A DNA stretch of 64,000 nucleotides, from the NCBI GenBank assembly GCA_965116195.1, contig OZ220491.1, forward strand, positions 2,108,001 to 2,172,000, given 5' to 3'. This stretch comes from Aldehydirespirator sp965116195. GTDB lineage: Bacteria; Actinomycetota; Acidimicrobiia; Acidimicrobiales; Aldehydirespiratoraceae. The notes under the pieces were generated by a model. That model was not told where the DNA came from and made no database searches. It worked only from the letters and a program-made list of their open reading frames with translations. The position numbers and the translations under genes were made by a program. Positions 16,817 to 25,600 of this stretch are shown piece by piece; positions within the stretch are counted from its first letter, which is position 1; each line of letters begins with the position of its first letter.

Positions 16817-17620
16817 CTAGTCCGCCCCAGAGCCGAGGTTCACCTGGCCCCATGCGGCACTCTCGACACGGCTGCGCATGGTTTGGCGATTTTGGTTGAA
16901 GCTGGCCGGGTCATCGGTTTCCAACTCACCTAAGGAAGCCGGGTCAATGACCGGGCCCTGCCCCCGATCCTGTTGCCCTGACGCATCATCGGCCATTTCG
17001 TCGTCCGGGTCGTCGGCCATGACGCCCGCCATCGCCGACACCATCACCACATACCTCGGAGTCATGGTCGCAGGATCGGGTTCCACCGTGCTCACCACGG
17101 CCAGTCCTGTCGGCAGGTGCAGTTCCACGCATTGGTAGGGGGCGGCCAGGCCCGCCTCCAGGTCGCCCTGCTCGTGGATTATCGCCCAGTCCCGGCCGGA
17201 TCGGCGCGCTGCGGCGATGCTGGCACGGCGTTGACGCTCGGCCAACTCGGCCAGCAACTCACGTCTGCGCAGGGCAAACGCAGCACCCACGACCTCACGT
17301 TCAGCCAGCCCATGGATTGCGACGTCGGCGAAGCCAGCCAGTTCATCCAGCCCGTGACCCTCGCCTTCCCAACGCGTGGCCAACTCCTCCAGGTCGGCCA
17401 CGCCAGCCAGCGAATCAGCCACCAAGCGCACCAACCGCAAAGCCGCCTGATACGCATCCGGGTTGGTGGTGGCCACCGGATAGAGCCGACGCTCACTCTC
17501 ATTCCAGTAAGCAGCCAACACAGCAGTAGGGTCAACAGGGCCTCTGTGGGCAGTGGGATCTGTGTCGGCAGCGGGATCCGTGTGGACGGTGGAATCCCTA
17601 TGTCTCGGTGTGCTCTGCAT
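16817..17620 (-). CDS. Hypothetical protein
   Basis: I do not recognise the 267-residue product. A Thr/Asp/Pro-rich start is followed by a predicted mostly helical region (residues about 30-130: AVLAAYWNESERRLYPVATTNPDAY, LVRLVADSL, REVVGAAFALRRRELLAELAERQRRASIAAARR), then a beta-rich part ending APYQCVELHLPTGLAVVSTVEPDPA and a polar, low-complexity tail. It has no signal peptide. It lies between the two plus-strand parts of the cluster in the opposite orientation; the codon use matches the cluster. It could be a cluster protein or an insertion; I give no function. Confidence 0.6.
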   Translation of the reverse strand: MQSTPRHRDSTVHTDPAADTDPTAHRGPVDPTAVLAAYWNESERRLYPVATTNPDAYQAALRLVRLVADSLAGVADLEELATRWEGEGHGLDELAGFADVAIHGLAEREVVGAAFALRRRELLAELAERQRRASIAAARRSGRDWAIIHEQGDLEAGLAAPYQCVELHLPTGLAVVSTVEPDPATMTPRYVVMVSAMAGVMADDPDDEMADDASGQQDRGQGPVIDPASLGELETDDPASFNQNRQTMRSRVESAAWGQVNLGSGAD

Positions 17621-17928
17621 GATGCTGTTGAACTCCTTCCACCATTCCGCCTACCCAGCCCTTGATCGCCCGCCCCCCACCTGGCGGAAGCAGACAAACT
17701 GACGGCGCGCGGCGGTGCCGAACGTGGCCCCGCCCCCACTTGGCGGAAGCAGACCGACAAATTGGAGCGCGCCCCGGCGCGACGGGTCGGGCGGTTTCGG
17801 CGAACGGCCAAGGCCACAAGGCGAAGCAGGCCGCAAGCCTGCGCCTTCATCTACCATAATGAAGGTCATGTAGGTTAGTATGCACATGCAACCAGCGAAC
17901 ACACGCGCGGTTATCATCCTGTGGTTAC
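17621..17928. other. Intergenic region with paired short repeats
   Basis: About 308 bases upstream of the hypothetical gene and of the methyltransferase remnant. A segment ggcggaagcagac preceded by CCCCCAC occurs at about 17675 and again at about 17730. No open frame here looks real. Confidence 0.55.
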
Positions 17929-18225
17929 TTGGAGGTGGACAATGAACAAGCCAGCACTCCTCACATGAGAGTTGCCGAGTTCTTTGCCGGCGCACTCAGA
18001 ACTACCAGTGGAGGCTCATCACGCCAAGCGCTCGTCCGTGCTGGATGCGGCACCGTGGATGTGCGCTGGATGAACGTTGTTGAATATGCTCGTCTTCAGG
18101 GTGCTGAGATGCTGTGCTACGATGCTGTGACAGAGAGACAGGCCATGTATGCGCTCGGCGACGCTGTCTGCGTCCCCGTCATTGAATGGCTCGGCAAACA
18201 CTGGCTCACGCGGCTCGCGTTATGA
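17929..18225 (+). pseudogene. Internally deleted DNA cytosine-5 methyltransferase
   Basis: The reading frame holds the first motif of a C5-methyltransferase, MRVAEFFAG (ATG at 17965), joined directly to the C-terminal end of such an enzyme: LRTTSGGSSRQALVRAG, then VEYARLQGA (motif IX) and YALGDAVCVPVIEWL (motif X). Motifs IV, VI and VIII, including the catalytic PC dipeptide, are missing, so about 200 or more residues have been lost by an in-frame deletion. The remaining 86 residues cannot methylate DNA. It belongs to a different subfamily from the intact enzyme at 1535, so it is a relic of a second restriction-modification system. Confidence 0.75.
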
Positions 18226-18300
18226 AATCGGATTCGACCCCCGAGGTGGTTGCCCTGGCCCGAGAGCGTCTCAAGGAGATGGACGAAAAGACTTCATAGG
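18223..18300 (+). pseudogene. 25-codon remnant coupled to the methyltransferase relic
   Basis: An ATG overlapping the stop of the methyltransferase remnant (TTATGA) opens a 25-residue frame, MKSDSTPEVVALARERLKEM and five more residues, that ends at TAG just before carbamate kinase. Overlapping starts of this kind are usual for the partner endonuclease of a restriction system, so this may be the leftover start of that gene. Function unlikely. Confidence 0.4.
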
Positions 18301-18305
18301 AGTTT

Positions 18306-19292
18306 GTGTTGGCCAAAACTGTTGTTCTTGCACTCGGAGGCAATGCCCTGACTCGCCACGACCAGCGCGGCACGCTTGAGGAGCAGTACTCGAACGCTCT
18401 GACCATGGCCACCTCGGTACGCTCCCTGATCCGCAAGGGTTGGAAAATCGTCATTGTCCACGGCAACGGCCCACAGGTGGGCAACCTGGCGATACAGCAC
18501 GAAAGCTCAGTTGATCTGGTGCCGGCCCTGCCATTGTTCACGTTGGGTGCCATGACCCAGGGCCAGTTGGGAAGCCTGATCTGTCTGGCGCTCAATGAGG
18601 TGTGCAAACAAGAAATCGGCGGAGCGGTCTCGGTGGTGACCCATATCGAGGTTGATCCGGATGACCCTGCGCTGTCGTGTCCCACCAAGCCGATCGGACC
18701 CTTCTTTGACCTGTCCGAAGCCGAGGTCATGTCCGCCAGGAGAGGCTGGGTGATGGAGGAGGACTCAAAGCGCGGTTACCGTCGGGTGGTGCCATCCCCA
18801 CGGCCCATGGCACCGATTGAGGCACAGGCCATATCCGCTCTGGTTGACTGGGGTTACATCGTGGTAGCTGGGGGCGGCGGTGGGATTCCGGTGACGCGAG
18901 ATGCTGACGGTGCCTATCGGGGTGTTGATGCCGTGATCGACAAGGACTTCGCCGCCGAACGGATTGCGGATGCCGTGCAGGCCCAGGCACTGGTGATGGT
19001 GACCGGTGTGGACGCGGTGCGCCTTCACTTCGGTACTCCCATTGAGCAGGTCGTGACCGAGTTGACCGCGTCTGAGGCACAGCACTATCTGGATGAAGGG
19101 CACTTTCCGGTCGGAAGTATGGGGCCCAAGATCGAGGCGGCTGTCCAGTTCGTGGGATCGCCGGGACGTATCGCCGCCATCACCTCACCCGAGTTGACCT
19201 ATGCCACACTCGACGACCCGGTGGGCGTGATCGAGGGCCCTCGTGGCACACGCATCGTGGGTGATCACATGTCGGCCGGAACCGAAGTGTGA
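18306..19292 (+). CDS. Carbamate kinase
   Basis: The 328-residue product has the amino-acid-kinase motifs of carbamate kinase: LALGGNAL, VIVHGNGPQVGN, RRVVPSPRP, VVAGGGGGIPV and AVIDKDFAAE. The enzyme converts carbamoyl phosphate and ADP into ATP and carbamate, which falls apart to ammonia and CO2. It starts at GTG with TAGGAG as ribosome-binding site; a TTG one codon later is an alternative. Directly upstream of FdrA, it fits the last, ATP-yielding step after the FdrA/DUF1116/DUF2877 carbamoyltransferase, as AllK does in E. coli. Length is normal. Confidence 0.95.
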   Translation: MLAKTVVLALGGNALTRHDQRGTLEEQYSNALTMATSVRSLIRKGWKIVIVHGNGPQVGNLAIQHESSVDLVPALPLFTLGAMTQGQLGSLICLALNEVCKQEIGGAVSVVTHIEVDPDDPALSCPTKPIGPFFDLSEAEVMSARRGWVMEEDSKRGYRRVVPSPRPMAPIEAQAISALVDWGYIVVAGGGGGIPVTRDADGAYRGVDAVIDKDFAAERIADAVQAQALVMVTGVDAVRLHFGTPIEQVVTELTASEAQHYLDEGHFPVGSMGPKIEAAVQFVGSPGRIAAITSPELTYATLDDPVGVIEGPRGTRIVGDHMSAGTEV

Positions 19293-19324
19293 TGACCACT
19301 GTGATGACCGCTGTGATGACCACC

Positions 19325-19421
19325 AGGGCGGAGGTCATCGCCAACTCCAAACCACTGCGCAGAGTCGAGGCAACCGACGGGAGATGCGATGGGGCATAGG
19401 GCGGAGGTCATCGCCAACTCC
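19325..19421. repeat. Duplicated start of the fdrA-like gene
   Basis: The 22 bases beginning AGGGCGGAGGTCATCGCC occur at 19326 and again at 19399, where they encode residues RAEVIANS near the FdrA N-terminus. The first copy lies upstream of the start codon, one of many gene-end duplications in this window. Confidence 0.85.
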
Positions 19422-20984
19422 TACATCGACAGCGTGCGACTGCTGGAGTCCACGAGGGCCATGCGAGAAGCCCCCGGCGTGGACTGGGCATGGGCACTGA
19501 TGGCAACACCGGCAAACCTTGACATCTTGGCCACAGAAGGCATCAATCAAGGACTTGAGGGACTTGAGGGCACCACAGCCAACGACCTGATCCTGGCGGT
19601 GCGAGGTACTGAGGAGCATCTGGCCTCGGCCCTGCAGGCGGGCCGACAGGTGCTGTTTGCCGTGGTGGAGTCAGGTGATGGTGATGTGGGCGCGGCTTCC
19701 AGCGACTCCGGAGATCCCGCCACGACCACCGGAACGGGCGCATCCGGGTCACGACCAACCAGCCTGGACACCGCACTGAACGCAGCACCGGGCAGCAATG
19801 TCGCCGTCGTCTCGGTTCCCGGTGACTATGCGGCGCTTGAGGCCCACAAGGCTCTTACCCGGGGCCTTGATGTGTTGCTGTTCAGCGACAACGTGTCGTT
19901 GCAGGACGAGGTCAACCTGAAGCGGCGCGCCCGCTCCGTGGGCAGACTGCTGATGGGGCCGGGTGCCGGCACGGCCGTGCTGGCCGGAGTTGGTCTCGGT
20001 TTTTCCAACAGGGTGAACCACGGGCCTGTGGGCGTGGTGGCGGCCGCTGGCACCGGCGCGCAGGAGGTGATGACGCTGCTGGACCGCTGGGGGTCGGGCG
20101 TGTCACACGTCATCGGGGTTGGAGGTCGTGACCTGTCCACAGCCGTTGGCGGGCTGACAGCAGAGGCCGCCATGGAGGCGCTGGACCACCACGAGCAGAC
20201 GAGCGTGACACTGCTGGTTTCCAAGCCGCCTGCACCAGCCGTGGCAGAACATCTGCTGGGGCATCAGACCCACAAGCCAGTCGTGGCAGCCCTGATCGGG
20301 CTGGACCGACCGGTGACGGTGGCACCGGGAGTGACTGTGTGCAACACCCTGGAGCAGGCGGTGATTGAAACGCTGGCACAACTCGACATCGCCGGACCTG
20401 ACCTGATCGGGTCGGTGGATGCCGAGATCGCCAGCCTGATCGTGTCGCTGGCTCCCGGGCGGCGGCGCATGGCCGGGCTGTTCAGCGGCGGGACGCTGGC
20501 ATATGAGGCGATGACCATTGCCAGCCGTCACATCGGGCCGATCTACTCCAACACACCGTTGCGGCCTGCCTGGGCACTGCCCGCACCGGCTTCGGCTCAT
20601 GTGTGTCTGGACCTGGGTGAGGAGGAGTACACCCAGGGTCGTCCGCATCCCATGATCGATCCGGCCGCAAGGGTTGAGTTGATGCGCCAGCAGGCCAGCG
20701 ATGACACCGTGGCAGCCGTGCTGGTTGACGTTGTGATCGGCGACGGGGCTCATGACGACCCTGCGGGCGTTCTCGGCCCCGCCGCAGCTGAGATCGTGGA
20801 GTCGGGCGCAGCCGTCGTCGCCTATGTTCTGGGAACTCACCAAGACCCGCAGGGCTTTGAGCAGCAGCGCAGCGCAATGCGTGAGGCCGGCTGCCTTGTG
20901 GCCGAGACAGGAGCACGAGCGGCTCTGGCTGCCGCCGCTCTGGTAAACCGCGACCCCGCTCTGGTAAACCGCGCACAGCCGTGA
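19389..20984 (+). CDS. fdrA: FdrA-family acyl-CoA synthetase-like protein (AllF-like)
   Basis: The 531-residue protein follows the FdrA pattern: NSYIDSVRLLESTRAM at the start, ALTRGLDVLLFSDNVSLQDEVNLKRRA, GPGAGTAVLAGVGLGFSN (CoA-ligase-like Rossmann part), RRRMAGLFSGGTLAYEAM and a late GRPHPMIDPAARVELM block. In E. coli AllF (FdrA) is the large subunit of oxamate carbamoyltransferase with AllG and AllH; the fold resembles succinyl-CoA synthetase and a phosphohistidine step is possible. Its stop overlaps the glycosyltransferase start (GTGA), and carbamate kinase is directly upstream. All subunits are in the window though not in one operon. Confidence 0.9.
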   Translation: MGHRAEVIANSYIDSVRLLESTRAMREAPGVDWAWALMATPANLDILATEGINQGLEGLEGTTANDLILAVRGTEEHLASALQAGRQVLFAVVESGDGDVGAASSDSGDPATTTGTGASGSRPTSLDTALNAAPGSNVAVVSVPGDYAALEAHKALTRGLDVLLFSDNVSLQDEVNLKRRARSVGRLLMGPGAGTAVLAGVGLGFSNRVNHGPVGVVAAAGTGAQEVMTLLDRWGSGVSHVIGVGGRDLSTAVGGLTAEAAMEALDHHEQTSVTLLVSKPPAPAVAEHLLGHQTHKPVVAALIGLDRPVTVAPGVTVCNTLEQAVIETLAQLDIAGPDLIGSVDAEIASLIVSLAPGRRRMAGLFSGGTLAYEAMTIASRHIGPIYSNTPLRPAWALPAPASAHVCLDLGEEEYTQGRPHPMIDPAARVELMRQQASDDTVAAVLVDVVIGDGAHDDPAGVLGPAAAEIVESGAAVVAYVLGTHQDPQGFEQQRSAMREAGCLVAETGARAALAAAALVNRDPALVNRAQP

Positions 20985-22174
20985 CGCGGCTTGGGCGCAC
21001 TGCCATCGCCACCTACTCGGTAAGGCCCCGGGGCGGGGCGGTACACAGCCTGGAGTTAGCCGAGGCCTTGTCAGCGGAGGGCTGTGACGTGACCCTCATA
21101 GCGCTGGGCGACCCGCAGCAGGGGTTCTTTCGTCCTACTGACGTGCCTGTACACATCATCAGGTCGCCCGCCGGTGTGACCCACCCGACGGACACTGCTG
21201 AGCAGGCTCTGACCAGGCGGATATTCGCCCACATCGAAACCATGTCCGACGGACTGGCAGCCATCGGGCAGCAGTTCGACATCGTACACACCCAGGACTG
21301 CATAGCCGCGCGAGCCGCGGCCCGGATCAGGGACGGTGGTGCTGGATTCAAGTTGCTGCGCACAGTCCACCACATTGACGACTTCACCACCCCGGCGCTT
21401 GTCAACTGTCAGAACGCAGCCATCGTTGAACCCGATCATGTGCTGGTCGTGAGTGAGCCCTGGAGACGGCGTCTGCAAGAGGAGTACGGAGTGGCTGCTG
21501 AGGTGGTACACAACGGAGTGAGGGCCGAGCGCTTCACATCTGCGAAAGTGCAGCCCGATGAACGGCAACGCCTGCGGGCCCGGATCGGTGCCGGTGATCG
21601 CCACCTGTTCTTGACCGTCGGCGGCATTGAACCGCGCAAAGGCTCCAGATACCTGATAGAGGCGCTGGGACTGCTGAGGGCGCGGCCGGGGGCCGACACG
21701 ATGCTGGCTGTCATCGGGGGGCACTCGTTTCAGGATTATCGGGCCTATCGCGATGAGGTGCTGGACTCACTCGGTCAGCAAGGTTTGCGTCTGGGACACG
21801 ACGTGATACTTGTCGGCACGGTGCCGGATGCGGAACTGCCTGGTTGGTATCACGCCGCCGACAGTTTCGTGTTTCCTTCTGTCAGCGAAGGCTGGGGGCT
21901 GGTGGTGCTTGAGGCCCTGGCAGCCGGACTGCCTGTGGTCACCTCGGACATTGAGGTGTTCAGGAGCTTCTTGACCGCGGATGTTGACGCCGTGCTCACA
22001 GTGACGGGTGACCCACATTCCCTGACCGAGGGGATGGCCAGAGTGCGTGACGATGCCGACTTGAGGCAACATCTCAGCACCAACGGGCCGGTCACCGCAA
22101 GCCGTTATTCATGGTCAAACGCAGCACGACATCACATGGAAATCTACGCCCGAGTTCGCCACGAACACGACTGA
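20981..22174 (+). CDS. Glycosyltransferase family 4, MSMEG_0565-like
   Basis: The 397-residue protein is a GT-B glycosyltransferase: N-terminal RPRGGAVHSLELAEAL, FDIVHTQDCIAARAAA, LLRTVHHIDDFTTPAL, then TVGGIEPRKGSRYLIEALGLL and the nucleotide-sugar site FPSVSEGWGLVVLEALAAGLPVV with its E-x7-E pattern. The HHIDDF and QDCIAA stretches match the MSMEG_0565 family of Nit1C clusters. It starts at GTG inside the FdrA stop and is followed by a strong hairpin. A sugar transfer in the cluster suggests the end product, or a carrier, is glycosylated. Confidence 0.85.
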   Translation: MTRLGRTAIATYSVRPRGGAVHSLELAEALSAEGCDVTLIALGDPQQGFFRPTDVPVHIIRSPAGVTHPTDTAEQALTRRIFAHIETMSDGLAAIGQQFDIVHTQDCIAARAAARIRDGGAGFKLLRTVHHIDDFTTPALVNCQNAAIVEPDHVLVVSEPWRRRLQEEYGVAAEVVHNGVRAERFTSAKVQPDERQRLRARIGAGDRHLFLTVGGIEPRKGSRYLIEALGLLRARPGADTMLAVIGGHSFQDYRAYRDEVLDSLGQQGLRLGHDVILVGTVPDAELPGWYHAADSFVFPSVSEGWGLVVLEALAAGLPVVTSDIEVFRSFLTADVDAVLTVTGDPHSLTEGMARVRDDADLRQHLSTNGPVTASRYSWSNAARHHMEIYARVRHEHD

Positions 22175-22210
22175 AGGCACAGCTACTACCTGACCCGGTG
22201 GCTTCAAGGA

Positions 22211-22250
22211 CCCGGACAGGCCCCGACGACACTGGCGGGGCCTGTCCGGG
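22211..22250 (+). terminator. Strong hairpin after the glycosyltransferase gene
   Basis: Perfect 15-bp inverted repeat (22211-22225 with 22236-22250, outer part CCCGGACAGGCCCCG) around a 10-base loop, about 35 bases after the stop. No T run follows on the plus strand, so termination may be of the L-shaped or bidirectional kind common in actinobacteria. Confidence 0.75.
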
Positions 22251-22383
22251 GTTGGTGGTGGGTGGTCTGAAAATTGTCAGGTTGTCTGCATGTTCTGGAT
22301 GGGTGATCTCAAGGTCACCGGCACACCAGGACAGTCAGTCAGCACCCAACTTGCTTCGCAATCGATGAACTCCACGCCGGTGA

Positions 22384-22593
22384 CTAGGATTGATCCCATC
22401 TCACCCGCTCGTAGTCTGCCCACTCATCGCAAGGTGCGTACACGGTCACGGCCATGAGATATCTTGTACCCGATGTCAAACCCGTAACTGTTACAGATAT
22501 CGCATTGTCACCAGTATTGCTGCGGATGATATCTGTATCAGTGACCGTAGCGCTGGTGGCATCAACCTCAACCGTCTCTCTCGGCAAACACAC
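22384..22593 (-). pseudogene. Fragment of an FN3 domain
   Basis: A 69-residue frame with ISVTVTGLTSGTRYLMAVTVY and YERVRWDQS is clearly homologous to the FN3 domain of the large surface protein next to it (ITGVVTGLTVGNSYIAKVEA, YVRWTQT). It has no start region or signal of its own and lies between two terminator-like hairpins. It looks like the tail of a lost paralogue or a duplicated end of the neighbouring gene. Confidence 0.55.
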
Positions 22594-22603
22594 CTGATGG
22601 GAA

Positions 22604-22643
22604 CCGAGAAAGGCCCCAGTGGTATTGCCGGGGCCTTTCTCGG
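22604..22643 (-). terminator. Hairpin after the SLH surface protein gene
   Basis: Perfect 14-bp inverted repeat CCGAGAAAGGCCCC (22604-22617) with its complement at 22630-22643. On the minus strand it stands 26 bases past the stop at 22669. No long T run follows. Confidence 0.7.
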
Positions 22644-22668
22644 GTTGGTGGTGGGTGGGCTTTGGGTT

Positions 22669-25600
22669 CTAGTTGGGTGTAGCTCTCGCCGTATTTGATA
22701 CACGGCTTTCGCCGGCACCGTTCTTGGCTCGTATCTGGAACCGATACTCCGTACTAGCGGTCAAACCCGACACCGTATGAGAAGTGGTCGTGGCATCTGA
22801 ACCAGAAATATCTGCCCACGCAAAATCAGTCCAGGCGGTAGAGCCAGTTCTCTGACGATACTGATACACATCAATCGAAGCATCACCAGGATCATCCCAA
22901 GACAAATCCACCGACCCCGAACCAGCCGTAGCAGACAACCCCCTCGGCTTGGCAGGCACAACAGTAGTCGTAGTTGATGTGGTTGATGTGGTGGTGGTTG
23001 TGGGGGTTGTTCCGGTACCGGTTTGGGTCCATCTCACATACGCATGGCCTGAGGACTCACCGCATGTGGCATCTCTTGCTTCCACCTTCGCTATGTAACT
23101 GTTGCCTACTGTCAAACCTGTCACCACTCCGGTTATTGCAGTATCGCCTGTGCTGCTGCTCGTAACACTCTGCGCCGTACCAACTTCATCACCGGTTACT
23201 TCTGTCGCCGCGTCGAAATCGTTCAACGTGTAGGTGTATGTGAGACTAGCAGCCAGGCTGCATGTGCTGAGAGTGTCAGAAGGCCGCTTCCACGACAAAG
23301 TCACACCGGTACCCGCCGGTGCTGCTGTTAACTCCCGAACTTTCGCGACGTTGGGAAGCGTGGTCGTGGTCGTGGTCGTGGCTGCTCCGGGTTCGGTGTA
23401 GTTGATGATACCGAGGACCACAGGGGTGGTGGTGACTTTACCGGTGGCACCTGGAGCGTTGTCGGCTGCTCTAACTGTGACAACAACAGCACCTTTGCTT
23501 CCAACGGCTGAGGTGTCATGATCTTCCATCCTGATCGGTAGAGTAATACTGCCGGCAGCGTCAGTAGCCATTCCATTACTCACATACACGGTATTGCCGA
23601 TAAAAGAACCACCCGTATCAATATAGGTCAGAGTATAATAATTGGTGTATCTTGCGACCAAGTTCACATGACCTACATGCTGCCCAACTACCACATCGAA
23701 GCGGGCACGACTCGTACCGTCAACACCTGCTGTGGTGTCCGCACCGGCCGCGTCTTTGAGTTGCACGACAACGCTCACATCATCACCGAACTCAGCGTTC
23801 ACAGACACCGTGGTCTGATCAGCCTGCTCAAAGGTCTTGTCCGTTTTGGCACCATCAGACATCACCGTGAAAGCAGCAGCCGGATTACCTGACGGAACTG
23901 TCGTGGTAGGCGCATCCCCTGACGTCGTCCGATCACCCTCAGACACCAGAACATAAAAGAAATGAAAGCGCTTATTCGTATTGGCCGAAGCAGCCGGACC
24001 ATTGCTCGTTTCCACCACACGAATCCCCAGAGTCCGAACAGTACCATCCGTGCTGGTATCAGGATCCGCGGGAGCAGCGACAACAAAACTGGCCCTACCA
24101 TCACTATCCGTTTCTACTGCGCTATCAGCAGTTCGAGTCTGCGTCCCACAAGATGTTTCTGGTGCGCAAGTCCATGTTATAGCAGAAGAAGCGACGAAAG
24201 CCCGAGAGTTATCCGCAGCCGAAGTAACCGTATTCGGTATATCAACTTGGGAAGTTCTCAACCCTACAGGATTGGTACCATCAGCCCCGACCGAAGTGTT
24301 CTTCACCTTGTCACCATCATTCTCATCCGTGTACTGCAACTGGATCGTAAACCGTGACCAGTCACCAAACTTCATCGCATAATACGACGTACCAGCAGTA
24401 TCAGTCATCATCGTTTTCGCGACCTCTTCGTCATCAGCCGTGATCGTCAACGACTCCGCCGCAACCCGAGCCACAGTCGTAGTCGTAGTCGCCATAGTAG
24501 TAGTAGTAGTAGTAGTAGTCGTGGTCGTGGTGCCATCCGAAGACATCGTGGTGGTGGTAGTAGTAGTAGTCGTAGTCGTCGTGTCGGTGGTGGTCAACTC
24601 AAAACGGGCTATGTCAGCGCTGTTGTCGTGGTCATAAGACTCCCAATGCAACCTGGCGACTATGGGCATCTCCATGAGAGCCTTGGCCAAAGCTGCCTCG
24701 AAAGCTGTTTTGGTGACGAAGTTGCCGTTGAGCAGGAATATGTCGTTGTCATCGTAACGCACCTGATGCGGCACAACCGGATCACCGTTGTCGGAGTCCA
24801 CGATGATCTCACCCGTAGCCGTGTTACCAGCCAACACGAGCAGTTTGTCACCGGCGGGTTGTGCTTCTTTGCTGGTACGAATCGCCCACAACACACTCGT
24901 CTCACCACACCTGTCCTTACCATCAGAATTCGCGCTGTGACAACCAGTGTCAGCCGCGCCCGCAGCATCACCGTTCCAAGTAGCAGTAATCGTCTCCTTG
25001 GACGCGGAGTCAACTTTTTGGGTGTAACCAATACGCACCATGCCATCAGAACCCGTGCGACGCTCCGACTTCGGCAGATTCGACACCGTCATCGTGTCAG
25101 TGTTCAAACTGGAGGTGAGCAGTATCGGTTGGTTACGCATACCAACCCCGTACTGATCACGCACCGCCACCTGAATACTGTTCGACCCAGACGTACCAGC
25201 CGCTGCGACCACCACAAACGGATGCACCGGCATCGGGGTCACATGAGACACCACCGACGCGGCGTCAGAAAACACCACAAACTGCTCCTTGGCACCAGCA
25301 GGCGCGTTGTCTGACGGGGTCAACGTCCACACCACCGTCCGATACTGACCAACACTCGTCGGGTTCGGATCAGACGCCGTAACACTAAACGACACCCTGC
25401 CACTACTATCAGAAGTAACCGTCGCAGCCTCTGTGACGCTCACCAACGCCGCCGCCGTCGCAGCCGCGACAGTGGAATGCTGGCCGGTGTAGGTCTTTTT
25501 CTGCAGACTGTACTTCGCGGGCTTGGATCCGTCAGTGCCGACTGTGGCGTTGCTGGTCACGCCCTCTGTGTTGGTGGCCTGCAACTGCCCGGTGAACTCC

